This document shows, piece by piece, positions 1-11,500 of a DNA stretch of 64,000 nucleotides. Each line of letters begins with the position of its first letter. Position 1 is the first letter of the stretch. Position numbers and translations under genes: made by a program. Origin of the DNA: Bradyrhizobium sp. BR13661 (GTDB lineage Bacteria; Pseudomonadota; Alphaproteobacteria; Rhizobiales; Xanthobacteraceae); assembly GCF_029892425.1 (NCBI RefSeq), contig NZ_JARXWB010000023.1, positions 62,001-126,000 on the forward strand. The letters are read 5' to 3'. Below the pieces are notes generated by a model. It did not search any database. It was not told where the DNA came from and saw nothing but the letters and a program-made list of their open reading frames with translations.

Positions 1-141
1 GGCATTTCGGATCGCTACAGCTGGATCAACGGCACCTTCAAACGCCCGGACAAGCAGCCGAACCGGCCATTGCCGCTCGACGGCGAGTTCAAGCCGAAGC
101 CGTTCATGGATGTGATCAGCAAGTTCACGAAGGACGCCTAA
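1..141 (+). CDS. C-terminal fragment of a GH10-type endo-1,4-beta-xylanase-like protein (5' truncated by window)
   Basis: The open frame enters from the left edge and stops at TAA 139-141, giving 46 residues. The fragment reads DRYSWING...RPDKQP.RPLPLDGEFKPKP, which matches the end of glycoside hydrolase family 10 xylanases, where a W-containing strand is followed by an RPLPLD/F segment and a KP-rich last helix. Such enzymes cleave the beta-1,4-xylan backbone, normally outside the cytoplasm. Catalytic glutamates and any signal peptide lie outside the window, so the assignment rests on the C-terminal signature alone. Confidence 0.6.
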   Translation, partial: GISDRYSWINGTFKRPDKQPNRPLPLDGEFKPKPFMDVISKFTKDA

Positions 142-145
142 GGGC

Positions 146-1096
146 CTAGCGCGTTTTTGGCGTCTCGAATTCTGTCGTGTCGCCCAGATGATCGGGAGAC
201 AGGCTCGGACCGCGCCGGTCGCGCGAGCTCAGGCGAAAGACGTCTCTGATATCGTCGATCGAGGTCGACGAATAGGACTGGATGCAGAGCGCGACCTGCT
301 CGGGCGATGCGGCGCCCATCATGGCTTCGATGGCCGCGCGATCAAGGCGGGTGTCATCCCAGTGCGAGACCGCGATGCTGTCTTCGGTCACGCGGTGCCG
401 CACCAGAAATTCCGGCGAGCTCGCGACGAAGTTTCCGTACAGCAGATACTCGGAGAATTTCTTCTTCCGGCACAGCGCCAGGGCCCAGCTCAGCCCCGTC
501 TCCGACTTGATCGCATCGGTCATCGCACGTGCGGCATCCTTGTCCCAGACCAGCGCGTTGCCGACATAATCGTCGGCCGGGAACGAGCGGTCCTTGATAC
601 CGAGAAGCTGATCGACCGTATTGAGCCACAGCATGTGCAGGGGATGGTCGGCGTCGATCCCGTTGCGCGTGACGAACAACGGGGTCTTTTCGGCGCCGGC
701 ATATTGGCCGACGTCGAATTCGCGGAAGAACAGATTGTCCGAGTCGAGGATGCAGACGCGTTGCTCGGGCGCATTGAGCACGCCGGCGATCTTGAGGATC
801 TGCTGGATGTGCCAGCCATGGACGGGCGAGGACAGCAGCGACAGCCAGACGCGACGCTTGCTCAAAAACTGCAGCGCCGGCGGCAGCGCCCAGAGCCATT
901 TCGGCAAGTAGCGCGAGGCCGGCACGATGACGCGCTTGTCGGACGCGAACCGCGCGAACAGCGGCACGTCCTCATCGTTAACAAGAACATAATGCCGCGT
1001 GTAACCCGTCAGCCAGGTGTCGATGCTCTCGCTGAGCAGCGAGAAGCGCTCGATATCCTTGGCGTAGCTGGCGGTCAGCAGGGCGACGGAATGCAT
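146..1096 (-). CDS. DUF6492-type hypothetical protein (glycosyltransferase-like fold suspected)
   Basis: A 316-residue soluble protein starting MHSVALLTASYAKD. The N-terminal strand followed by SLLSESIDTWL and HYVLVNDEDVPLF, then a central CILDSDNLFFREFD, resembles DUF6492 proteins. These look like nucleotide-sugar-dependent transferases; the DSDN segment around residue 117 would be the DxD-like metal site. No signal peptide or membrane segment is visible. It ends 4 bp from the end of the GH10 gene (convergent). The family match is from memory and the activity is inferred; the substrate is unknown. Confidence 0.6.
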   Translation of the reverse strand: MHSVALLTASYAKDIERFSLLSESIDTWLTGYTRHYVLVNDEDVPLFARFASDKRVIVPASRYLPKWLWALPPALQFLSKRRVWLSLLSSPVHGWHIQQILKIAGVLNAPEQRVCILDSDNLFFREFDVGQYAGAEKTPLFVTRNGIDADHPLHMLWLNTVDQLLGIKDRSFPADDYVGNALVWDKDAARAMTDAIKSETGLSWALALCRKKKFSEYLLYGNFVASSPEFLVRHRVTEDSIAVSHWDDTRLDRAAIEAMMGAASPEQVALCIQSYSSTSIDDIRDVFRLSSRDRRGPSLSPDHLGDTTEFETPKTR

Positions 1097-1191
1097 GATG
1101 CGTGCTCAAATGGCCATCGAACCGCACTCATACAAGCGACGGGAGATGTTGGAAACTTCGATTCGCAATCAAGGTAAAATGAAACGAATCG

Positions 1192-1986
1192 TTAGCCATC
1201 CGACGGCAGCCCCTGCGCGATGCCGCGAAAGCGCAGCGGCGCCAGGGCCGAGGCGCGCTGCCACCAGTCGGCGACGCGATCGTCGAGCACGGTTGCTCCG
1301 CGGCCCCGGCCAGGGAAGATCCGGATCTGCTGCACCGCTTCGGCCTCGAACCCCTTGCCCTTGCGCGTGATCTTGAGAGCGGCACCTTCGCGGTCGCGCT
1401 GTGTCAGCGGCACCAGCAGCCGGCCGCGCGGATTAAGCGAGGCGAGCCAGAGCGGATGTGGATGCGAGAAGCCGGCATGCACGATGATGACGTCGGCCGG
1501 CTCGCCAATGTCGCGGCAGCCGTCGCCGTTGATGACCTCGACATTCTGATAGGCGCGCAGGCAAGCCGCAGCGCGCGCAGCAAGCCGCGCGTCGCATTCG
1601 ATTGCCCGCACCCGCCCCTTCGGGCCGACGATTTCGGACAGGATTGCAGAGAAATAGCCGAGCCCGCAACCGATCTGGACCACCCGGTCCTTCTCACTGA
1701 TGCCGAGCACGTCGATGAAATGGGCCCACAGGCTCGGCAAGCCCGTGTCCAGCTTGCGGCGCGCATCGATGGCGACCAGCACATTGTCGTAGAGATGGAC
1801 GGGGTCGGCGTCGGGCGTCAGGCGGTAGCTGCGTGCGGCCTCGCCCTTGATGCGCCAAGGGCCTTTTGCCAGAAAATTTTCACGCGGCACCGTTGCGAGC
1901 GCCGCGAGCAGGCGGGGCGAGGAAATCCGCTCCCGCTTCGCGATCAACGCGACGTAGCGTGAACGCGCCGCGGACAGATCACTCAT
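1192..1986 (-). CDS. Protein-L-isoaspartate O-methyltransferase-like protein
   Basis: A 264-residue protein with the PCMT-type Rossmann methyltransferase motif I VVQIGCGLGYFSAIL around residues 102-116, followed by an acidic strand end (AIECD) and the GDGC region expected for S-adenosylmethionine binding. The N-terminus (VPRENFL) also matches PCMT proteins, which repair isoaspartyl residues by methylating them. Its ATG overlaps the stop of the upstream cyclase gene (ATGA at 1983-1986), so the two are probably translationally coupled. At 264 residues it is longer than canonical Pcm (about 210), and the true substrate may differ. Confidence 0.7.
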   Translation of the reverse strand: MSDLSAARSRYVALIAKRERISSPRLLAALATVPRENFLAKGPWRIKGEAARSYRLTPDADPVHLYDNVLVAIDARRKLDTGLPSLWAHFIDVLGISEKDRVVQIGCGLGYFSAILSEIVGPKGRVRAIECDARLAARAAACLRAYQNVEVINGDGCRDIGEPADVIIVHAGFSHPHPLWLASLNPRGRLLVPLTQRDREGAALKITRKGKGFEAEAVQQIRIFPGRGRGATVLDDRVADWWQRASALAPLRFRGIAQGLPSDG

Positions 1987-4900
1987 TTCACGGGATCAGC
2001 CTGCTGGCGCGGCGGCGCGTCGCCTCCGAGCTCGTGCACGAGCTGCATGGCCTGCTTCAGATCCGGCGTCAGGAAGCCCTCATTGAACCTGCCGACGATC
2101 GGTAGCAGCAGCAGGCTTGCATGCTCGCGCTTGCCGGACTCGTGCGACAGCCGCGCAAGGCTGACCGCAGTCCTGAGCTCCCACGACAATGCGCCCTGCT
2201 TGCGCGCCGTCTCCAGCGACAGGCCGAACAGGTCTTCGGCCTCCTGCACCGAGGCGGGATGGCCGTCGGACAGGGTGATCTCGCCTTGCAGACGATAGAC
2301 TTCGGCGAGGTAGGAGTGATCGCCCGTCCGTCGTGCGGTCGCGAGCGCACCGTCCAGCGCGCGCAAGGCGGCATCGCGCATGCCGACCTTCGCATAGGCC
2401 TCCGCGAGCAGGCAGCGGAACCAGCAGCCGGCAAGCCAGGAATCCATTGCCTCGTATTCGTCGAGGCCGAAGCGCATCTGGCTGATGCCCTCGTCGGCTT
2501 CGCCGAGCTGGGCCAATGCCCAGCCGCGCAGGATCGCCGCCTGCTGCTTCCAGTGCAGGAAATTGTGCTCGGTGGCGATGATCATCGCACGGTTGGCGTG
2601 ATCGCGCGTCCCCTCGATGTCGCGCAGATGCTGGCAGAGATAGGCGCCGAACACCAAAGCGAAGGCGAGCGAGAAGGGATGGCGAATCTTCTCGGCGTGC
2701 AGAATCGCCTGCTCGCTGTGCTGGCGCGCCGCGTCGGGCTGGCCGAGGAACCACAGCAGATAGCCGAGATAGGACAGCGAGACGACGCCGGGATCGGTGC
2801 CATGACGCTCCATCAGGTCGGAGTGCAGGTCGGGACTGTAGAGACTGACGCAGCGATGCAGATGATGCTGCGCGGCGGCAAAGCGCCCGCGATAGAGCAT
2901 GGTCATTGCGATCGAGCGGTGCGCCTCGATCAGATAGCCGGTCTGCTGCGCCGGCTCCGCGCGCTCGTTCAGTCGCTCGCGCTTGGCGAATTTCAGCAGC
3001 TCGACGCTGAGATCATGCGCACGGGTGAGATCGGCGCGGATGAAATGGCAGACCCAGAGCCCGCGCGTGGCGGCAAAGGCCTTTTCGTCGTCATCGAGCT
3101 GCTGGCCGAGCTCGAGAGCGCGGATGTAGTTCTCCTCGACCTCCTGCACGGCATAACCCTTGGCCGCGATCAGCGCGTTGCCGAGCGCGATCCGCAGCTC
3201 GAGCTCCATCTCGTCGGCGCCCTGCATGCGGGCATTGGCCTGCACGACGCTCAAGCCGCGGCGCAGATGGCCGATCGCCTCGAGATTGGCGCCGCTCTTG
3301 GCCGCCTGCTTGCCGGCCTTGAGCCAGAAGCTCGCCGCGCCCTCGCTCTGGCCGGACTCGGTCAGATGATGGGCGAGCAGCTCCGGCTCGCGCTCGGTCT
3401 TCTCCGGATACATGTCCGCGAGCACGTGGGCGATGCTGGCGTGCAGCTTGCGCCGCTCGCTGTGCAGGAGGCTCGCATGCGCCGCGTTCTGGATCATCAC
3501 ATGCTTGAACGAGTAGAGCGCATCGGGCGGATGACCGCGGCGCATGATCAGGCCTGCTTCCTCCAGATGAGTCAGCGCCGCCTCGATCTGCTCCGCCGGC
3601 GTGTTGGCGACCGCCTGCAAGGTCTCGTAGGAGAACTCGCGGCCGATCGTGGCGCCGATCTGCGCGATCCGCTTGAACGGCCCCATCCGGTCAAGACGCG
3701 CCATCAGCGAATCCGTCAGGGTTGCCGGAATCGCGAGTTGCCGCCACGGACCCGACAGCACGTAACGCCCGTGCCGCTCGGTCAGGAGGTTGGATTCGAG
3801 AACGGTCTTGGTCAGCTCTTCAAGGAACAGCGGCACACCGTCGGTCTTGACGATGATCTCCTCGACGACCTCCTTGGGAAGCTCTCTACCCGCGACACGT
3901 TCGACCAAGGCCATGCGCAACGGCCGGCTCAGCCGGTTCAGCACCAGCGTGGTGATGTGCGAATGCGCGTTCCAGCTCGGCTGGAATTCCGAGCGCGCGG
4001 TGATGATGGCCAGGATCGGCCGGTTCTGGACCCGGTCGACCAGCAAGTCGACGACCTCGCGCGAGGTCGGATCGATCCAGTGCAGATCCTCGAAGGCCAT
4101 CACCAGGGGCATCTCGCGCGCAAGGCCGAGGAAATGATTGACCAGCGCCGCGACGGTCGCGTCCTTCTGCTGCTGCGGCGACAGGTCGAGCGGCGGATAG
4201 CGCTCTCCGGTCGGGATCGCCAGCAGCGCGGCAAACAGCGGCGTGACCTGCGCGATATCGCCATGCGCAGCGGCAATCGCCGTCTCCAGGCTCGCCAGCG
4301 ACAGCGCCGAGACATCCTCGCGATCGAGCCCAAGTGAGAATTTGAGCTGCTCGACGAAGGGATAGAAAGCGGTCGAGGTGTAATAGGGCGAGCACTGGAA
4401 CGAGACCTGCCCGTGCCGGTCGCCTGAGATCCGCTCGAATATTTCCTGAATGATGCGCGACTTGCCGATCCCGGGCTCGCCGAACTTCACGACGACCTGG
4501 CCGTCGCCTTCCTTGACCTGCTGCCAGCGCGCCATGAGCAGCGCGATTTCCTCCTCGCGATTGACGAGCGGGGTCAGCCGCGTGCCCATGGCGGCCGCGA
4601 AGCGGGTTTCCACGCGCGTGGCGCGCACGACGTGCCAGGCCTGGGTCTTGTCCGCGATGCCCTTCAGCGCGTGGGTGCCCAGATTGCGATAGTCGAACTT
4701 GCCCTTCAGCAGCGATTGCGTCGAGGCGGAGATCACCACGCCGTTGGGCGGCGCCAAAGCCTGCAGGCGTGCGGCAAGATTGACGGTCTCGCCGACCGCG
4801 GAGTCGCGCTCTTCGGTGCCCTGGCCGACGAGGTCGCCGACCACGACGAGCCCGGTCGCAATCCCGATGCGGACGGCAGGCGCGTGGCTGAGCGCGCCGC

Positions 4901-5447
4901 GCGGTTCGATCGCGCGCGCGGTCGACAGAACCCGCACGATCTCGAGGCCAGCACGCACCGAGCGCTCGGCATCGTCCTCATGCGCGGTCGGGTAACCGAA
5001 ATAGACCAGAATGCCGTCGCCGACGAAGCGGGCGGCAAAGCCTTCGTAATGCTTGACCACGCGCACGCAGGTTTCGCGAAAGCTCGCGATCATGTCGCGG
5101 ACGTCTTCCGGATCGAACTGGGCCGACAGCGCGGTGGAATCCACCATGTCACAGAACATGGTGGTGAGCTGACGCCGCTCTGCGCCGACCTCCGTGCGAA
5201 CCGGCGGGCGCGCCGGCGCGGCTGGCACTTCCGCCACCTCGGCCTGGAACAGCGCGGCCATCGCCCGCTGCAGCCGCTTGCGATCGCCCAGCGGCAATCC
5301 GAGCTCGGCGAGATCAGCCTCGGTCAGATCGCCCATGACGTCGAGATCGAGGCGATGCTGCGCGAACAGATCGGTATAGTGGCCTAGACCGATGCCTTCG
5401 AGCCAGCGCTTCAACCCGACTTCCGTCTCCGGCTCTTTCTCCAGCAT
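1983..5447 (-). CDS. SAM domain / class III adenylate-guanylate cyclase / AAA ATPase / TPR signalling protein
   Basis: A 1154-residue multidomain protein. Residues about 10-65 form a SAM domain (LKRWLEGIGLGHYTDLF). A class III nucleotide cyclase domain follows from about residue 90, with metal-binding aspartates in FCDMVDST and GDGILVYFGYP. An AAA_16-type ATPase has Walker A GEPGIGKS near residue 325 and Walker B-like MAFEDLHWID near 455. The C-terminal half is helical TPR-like repeats. Such proteins make cyclic nucleotide and act as ATP-dependent signalling scaffolds. I chose ATG 5447 (MLEKEPETE); an in-frame start at 5477 would add ten residues. It overlaps the PCMT-like gene by 4 nt. Confidence 0.85.
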   Translation of the reverse strand: MLEKEPETEVGLKRWLEGIGLGHYTDLFAQHRLDLDVMGDLTEADLAELGLPLGDRKRLQRAMAALFQAEVAEVPAAPARPPVRTEVGAERRQLTTMFCDMVDSTALSAQFDPEDVRDMIASFRETCVRVVKHYEGFAARFVGDGILVYFGYPTAHEDDAERSVRAGLEIVRVLSTARAIEPRGALSHAPAVRIGIATGLVVVGDLVGQGTEERDSAVGETVNLAARLQALAPPNGVVISASTQSLLKGKFDYRNLGTHALKGIADKTQAWHVVRATRVETRFAAAMGTRLTPLVNREEEIALLMARWQQVKEGDGQVVVKFGEPGIGKSRIIQEIFERISGDRHGQVSFQCSPYYTSTAFYPFVEQLKFSLGLDREDVSALSLASLETAIAAAHGDIAQVTPLFAALLAIPTGERYPPLDLSPQQQKDATVAALVNHFLGLAREMPLVMAFEDLHWIDPTSREVVDLLVDRVQNRPILAIITARSEFQPSWNAHSHITTLVLNRLSRPLRMALVERVAGRELPKEVVEEIIVKTDGVPLFLEELTKTVLESNLLTERHGRYVLSGPWRQLAIPATLTDSLMARLDRMGPFKRIAQIGATIGREFSYETLQAVANTPAEQIEAALTHLEEAGLIMRRGHPPDALYSFKHVMIQNAAHASLLHSERRKLHASIAHVLADMYPEKTEREPELLAHHLTESGQSEGAASFWLKAGKQAAKSGANLEAIGHLRRGLSVVQANARMQGADEMELELRIALGNALIAAKGYAVQEVEENYIRALELGQQLDDDEKAFAATRGLWVCHFIRADLTRAHDLSVELLKFAKRERLNERAEPAQQTGYLIEAHRSIAMTMLYRGRFAAAQHHLHRCVSLYSPDLHSDLMERHGTDPGVVSLSYLGYLLWFLGQPDAARQHSEQAILHAEKIRHPFSLAFALVFGAYLCQHLRDIEGTRDHANRAMIIATEHNFLHWKQQAAILRGWALAQLGEADEGISQMRFGLDEYEAMDSWLAGCWFRCLLAEAYAKVGMRDAALRALDGALATARRTGDHSYLAEVYRLQGEITLSDGHPASVQEAEDLFGLSLETARKQGALSWELRTAVSLARLSHESGKREHASLLLLPIVGRFNEGFLTPDLKQAMQLVHELGGDAPPRQQADPVK

Positions 5448-5477
5448 GGTGATTCTGCCCCACACTCCCACCGCCAA

Positions 5478-5582
5478 AGGGCTTAAGGTCCCTCAACCAC
5501 AGATTTTGGGGCCCAAACTTCACCTCAGACTGGACGCGTTCCCTAACTCTTGGGAAGAATAGCTCAATCGGATCAAAAGGGA
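5478..5582. promoter_or_regulatory. Divergent intergenic region between the cyclase operon and the NRPS gene
   Basis: About 100 bp separates two long divergent genes, so promoters for both must lie here or just inside the coding starts. I see no clear operator or terminator. The AAAAGGGA immediately before ATG 5583 is the only ribosome-binding-like sequence. Confidence 0.4.
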
Positions 5583-8500
5583 ATGGCATTGTCGGAGATT
5601 GCATCCGGGGCGAGAGAAGGATCGGCCGGCACCGGCGCCGAAGCCGCGAGCTTTGCCGACATTGCCGGCCTTCTCGCCTTCTACGCGCGAACGATGCCGG
5701 CGGCGCCCGCCCTGCTCGCTCCCGGCCGGCCCCCCCTCAACTATGGTGCGCTCGGCGCAAGGATCGCGCATCTCGTCGAGACGCTGCGTGCCCTAGGCAT
5801 CGCGCCTGGCGACCGAATCGCGGTTGCACTGCCGCGCGGCGCCGACAGCGCGCTCGCTCTGATCGCAGTCGCTTCAAGTTGCGCCTGCGTCCCCGTCAAC
5901 CCTGATCTGACGGCAGACGAGCTGCAACGCTATTTCAGCGAGATGAAGCTGGCGGCGCTGGTCACCCGGGCCGACATGAACTCGGCCAGTCGCGACGTCG
6001 CCAGGGCGCTCGACATCGCGGTGATCGACTTCGTGCCGGGACCGGAGACGGAGCTCGACGGTTGTGCATTCATCGGCCCGACGGTTGCCCCGGCCTGTGC
6101 GAAAGGCGCCGCGAGCGCCGAGGATGACGCCTTCATCCTGCTGACATCAGGTACGGCGGCGCGGCCCAAAATGGTACCGCTGACGCACCGCAACGTGTGT
6201 CTCTCCGCGCAAAATGCCGGACGGGTGCTGTCGCTCGCTCCGCAGGATCGCCTGCTCAATGCCCTGCCGCTGTTTCACGCCCATGGCCTGATCTCCGGCC
6301 TGCTGACGGCACTGGCCGCGGGCTCCAGCGTGATCTGCACCAATGGTTTCGACGCACCGTCCTTCTTCGGCTGGATGCGCGACCTGCAACCGACCTGGTA
6401 CACGGCAGTGCCGACCATTCATCGCGCGCTGCTGACGGCCGCAGAGGCCAATCCTGACCGTGCCCGCGGGTCATCGCTGCGCGTGATCCGCTCGGCTTCG
6501 TCCTCGCTGGCGCCGGCGATTCTGCATGGGCTGGAGGCAATGTTCGGCGTCCCCGTGCTGGAAACCTACGGCATGACGGAGGCGGCTTCGCAGATCGCGG
6601 CCAATCCATTCGAGCTGCGCAAGATCGGCTCGGTCGGCCGCGCCGCGGGCCCCGAGATCGCGATCATGGACGAGACGGGCCGCGCGCTTGCCAGTGGCGA
6701 GCGTGGCGAGATCATGCTGCGCGGGCCGAACATGAGCCGCGGCTATTATAATGACGAGGCGGCAACGCGGGCCGCTTTCCGCAACGGCTGGTTCAGGACC
6801 GGGGATCTCGGCTATCTCGATGCCGATGGCTATCTCTTCATCGTCGGCCGTATCAAAGACGTCATCAACCGCGGCGGCCAGAAGGTCTCGCCGTTGGAGG
6901 TGGAAGAGGTGCTGCTGGCTCACCCCGCGGTCCTGGAAGCCGGCGTGTTCGCCGTTCCCCACGCCAAGCTCGGCGAGAACGTCGCCGCCGTCGTGGTGCT
7001 GCGGGAAAATACCTCGGCGACCTCAGACCAGTTGCGCCAGTTCGCGCGCAAGCGTCTCGCCGCCTACAAGGTGCCGAGCCTGATCCGCAGCGTCGCGGCG
7101 CTGCCGAAGGGCGCCAGCGGCAAGGTCAAGCGCAACGCGCTGGCCGAACTGATTTCAGCGCCCCATGACGACGACGAAACGCAACTGCCCCGCAGCGAAC
7201 TGGAGACCCAGCTCGCACAGATCTGGGCCAGTCTGCTCGAGCTTCCGCAGGTTGGCATCGACCAGGATGTCTTTGCCCTGGGGGCTGATTCGCTCGCAGT
7301 CACGCAAATGCGCTCGCGCCTGCGCGAACGCTTCAACGCCAGCTTCTCCTTCGAGGACATTTTCGATTGTGCCACTGTCGGCGCTCTTGCCGCGCGGCTC
7401 GAAACCACGGCCCATCGCGATCCCACGCTGCCGGCATGGCGTCAGGTCACGGCGGAGGAAGACGCACCGCTGTCGTTCCAGCAGCAACGGATGTATGTGC
7501 TCTCGCGGCTCGATCCGACACAGTACAATTACAATGTCGTCGAGGTCGCCCTGCTCAGAGGCGAGGTCAGCCTCTCCGCGCTTCAGGCGAGCTGTGCTGC
7601 GATCTGCGCGCACCATGAGGCGCTGCGCTCGGTCTTCATCGAAAGCCAAGGCGAGCCGATGCAGCGGGTGCTTCAGGCGCCGCCGCTCGAGCGGATCAAG
7701 CTCAAGCCCTGCCCCGCGGACAAGCAGACTGCCATCGTCAGGCGCGAGGCGCTCAAGCTCGCACAATATCCGTTCGATCTTGCCCGCGAGCCACCACTGA
7801 AGGTCACGCTGCTTTCGTTCGACAAATCCAGCCATGCCCTGATCGTCAACGTCCACCACCTCGTCACCGACGGCTGGTCGCAGCGGCTTTTCTGGGAGGC
7901 GCTTGCCGCCGGATATTCCGCTGCGCGAAGAGGGGATGCGACGGCGCTGCCCGCGCCCAGCTTCCAGTATCGCGACTTTGCACGCTGGCAACAGAGCTGG
8001 GCGCAGACACCAGCAGCGAAAGAGCAGCTCGATTACTGGCGAGCGCAGCTCGACGGTGTCACGACGCTGCCGCTGCGGACCGACCGGCCGAGGCCTGAAG
8101 TCTGGAGCGGTCACGGCGCCCGTCATTATTTCGAGTTCTCCAAGACCCTCTCGGCCGACATTCGCGCGCTGAGCCAGGATCAGGGCGTTACGCCCTTCAT
8201 GGCGCTGCTTGCCGTCTTCCAATGCCTGCTGTTCCGACATACGGGGCACGAGGACGTGGCGACCGGCTCGCTGATTGCGAATCGCAACCAGATCGAAAGC
8301 GAGCGGTTGATCGGGCTGTTTGCGAACACGCTGATCCTGCGCAACGATTTCGGCGGCGACCCGACCTTCGGCGAGATGCTGCGGCGGGTGCGCCAGGTCA
8401 CGCTCGATGCCTATCGCAACCAGGACCTCCCGATTGAGGAAGTCCTGCGCGCGCTGCAGATCGCGCGGCGGAGCGACGGCAATCCGCTGTTTCGGATCAT

Positions 8501-11500
8501 GTTCATTCTCCAGAACGCCTCGATCGAGGCCGCGCACTTCGCCGGCCTGTCGACGCGCCGGCTCGAGGTCGATCCCAAAGTCGCGCGCTTCGACATCACG
8601 CTCGAGCTGGTCGAGGCCGAGGGCCGCTTCACCGGTTTCTTCGAATACGCCACCGATCTGTTCGACACGGCGACGATCAAGGGCATGGCAGACCAGTTCA
8701 AGACCCTGCTCAAAGCGGCCATTGCCAATCCCGAACAGCGTATCTCGCGGCTGCCGCTTCTGACGGAAGCGGAAAGGCTGCGGCTGCCGGTAAAGGGCAA
8801 GCCGACCAATTTCACCGCGCGCGGCAATTTCTGCGAACGCTTCGAGCGGCAAGCGAAGAAGACGCCGAATGCGATCGCGATCTCCGATGGGCATCTATCC
8901 CTGAGCTATCGCGAGCTGGCGCGCCGCAGCCGGGCGATCGCGCGATGGCTCGCCCGCGAGGGCGTCGGAGCGGAGAGCGTGGTCGCGCTGCTTGCGGATC
9001 GCGGGCCCGAGCTGCTCGCGGCGATGATCGGCGTGCAGCGCGCCGGCGCCGCCTTCCTGAACCTCGACCCCGAGCAGCCTACGACGAGGCTCGCGACCAT
9101 CCTCGGATCCAGCTGCGCGACCGTGCTGCTGACGGATCGCGCGCAGCCGGCCATGGTCGAGGCGCTGCTCGAGCCGTTGGTCGCGCGCATCCTTGTGGCC
9201 GAGATCGAGGATGCCACCGCGCTCGAAGCGACCGGACCAGCCCGCCCTGCGCGCCGCGCAGGCGCGAGCCTTGCCTATCTCATCTACACGTCCGGCTCCT
9301 CAGGCGCGCCGAAGGGCGTGATGATCGAGCAGCGTGGGCTGTCGAACCACCTGGCCTCGCTCATCGCCGAGCTTGGCCTGACGCACAAGGACGTGATCGC
9401 GCAGACCGCGCCGCAGAGCTTCGTCATCTCGGTCTGGCAGTTCCTCGCCGGTCCGATGGTCGGCGCGCGCGTCCATGTCTGCGGCAATGCCGTCGTTCAG
9501 GACCCGATGCTGCTTGCACGGGAGATCGAGCGCGAAGGCATTACCGTGCTCGAGATCGTGCCCTCGCTGCTTCGCGTCATCCTTGAGCGGATGGACGAGG
9601 CCACGATGTTGCGCGCCTTCGCCAAATTGCGGTTCCTGATCTCGACCGGCGAGCCGCTGCCGGTCGACCTCTGCCGTGCCTGGTTTGCCCGCTGCCCGAA
9701 GGTACCGCTGATCAACGCCTATGGCGCCTCGGAATGCTCCGACGACGTCTCCCTGCACCGGCTGACCCGGGCGCCGGACACGACGACGACCAACGTCCCG
9801 GTTGGCGCACCGCTGCCCAACACCCAGCTTTACGTGCTCGATCCGAACCTCGAGCCGCAGCCGGTCGGCGTGGTCGGCGAGCTCTGCATCGGCGGTGCCG
9901 GCGTCGGTCGCGGCTATGTCAACGATCCCGCCCAGAGCCGGCAGCGCTTCATCCCCGATCCGTTCGCGCGCGCGGACGGCAGACGGTTGTACCGCACCGG
10001 CGACCTTGCCCGCCGCCGCGCTGACGGGACGATCGAATGCCTCGGCCGCGCCGACCTTCAGGTCAAGGTCCGTGGCTATCGCATCGAGCTCAAGGAGATC
10101 GAGACTGCACTCGCCGACCACGCCGGCGTGCGCGCCGGTATCGTCGAGCCGCGGCGCGATACCAATGGCGATGCCAGGCTGATCGCCCATGTCGTTGCCA
10201 AATCGGGCAGCCAGATCAGCGCCAGCGAATTGCGAGACTTCCTCAAAAGCCGGCTGCCTGTTCACGCGATCCCGTCGGCGTTCCTGTTCCTGGATCAGGT
10301 CCCGCTCAACGCCCATGGCAAGCTCGATCGCTCCGCCCTGCTGGCGTCCCCGCAACCGGAGACCGCCGGGACGGAGGCCGCTGTGCCGGCCCGACGCTTC
10401 ACCGAAAAGGTGCTGTCCGACATCTGGCGCGACCTGCTGAAGGTCGAAAGCCTCGGCGTCACCGACAATTTCTTCGACCTCGGCGGCCATTCGCTGCTGG
10501 CGGGCCAGACGATGGCGCGCGTGGCACGTGTGCTCGGGGTCTCGCTGCCGATCAAGACCATCTTCGAGGCGCCGACGATCGAAGAACTCGCCCGGCGGGT
10601 CGACGAGGCCGTGGCAACGCCCCCTCAGAAGCCGGCGGCCAGTGTCGCTCGCCTGGTCCAAAGCGGTCCGCCCACGCTGTCGATCGCGCAGGAACAGATG
10701 ATGCGAATCGAGCAGAATCTGCCTGATCTGCCGCTGTTCAACCTGCCCTTTGCCTTCCAACTGGAAGGCCCGATCGATCCGCGCAGGCTTGCGCAGGCCA
10801 TCGACGACATCGTGCGCCGCCACGACTCGCTGCGGGCAGCACTCGGCTGGACTGGCGACGAGCCGGTCAACCGCATCATCGCGCCAGCCACGCTCGGTCC
10901 GGTCCTGACCGTCGAGACTATCAGCGACGGGCGGCCCCACAACAACAAACGGCGCAAGGCGCTCGAACTGAAGAAGATTGATCTCCTGATCGCGCAGGAG
11001 GCCTATGCCCCGATCGACACTGCCAGCGCGCCGCTGCTGCGGGCGCGGCTGCTGCGGCTGCACGCCGAGGATCACGTCCTGCTGCTAACGCTGCATCATG
11101 CCATCGCCGACGGCTGGTCGATCGGCGTGCTGTTCGAGGAATTGTCCAACCGCTATGCCGCGCTGGCGGGTCATCCGTCGGCACCTTTGCCGAAGCTGCC
11201 GCTCGCATTCTCCGACGTCGCTCGTTGGCAGCGCTGGTGGTCTGGCACCGATGCGGCCCACCGGCAGGCCGCGGACTGGGCCGAGAATTTGCGCGGCGCA
11301 GCGCCCCTGTTTGATGGCCAAGCGAGCCCGGGCGCAGCGACCGGCCATCATCCGCTCAGCCTGGAACGCGACCTGGTGACCCGGCTGTCGGCCTATGCGC
11401 GCCAGCACAACGCCACTCTGTTCATGTGCCTGCTCACCGGCCTGAAGGTCCTGCTGCTGGCACAGACCGGACGCACGGACATCTCGGTTGCCACCGCCAT

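Noticed and set aside
2121..4337. 738-aa plus-strand open frame antisense to the cyclase-ATPase gene
   Set aside because: Arg/Ala/Leu-rich with no domain; opposite strand encodes a well-recognised multidomain protein. GC-driven shadow.
9300..11075. 591-aa minus-strand open frame antisense to the NRPS
   Set aside because: Shadow of the NRPS reading frame, no start signal or domain.
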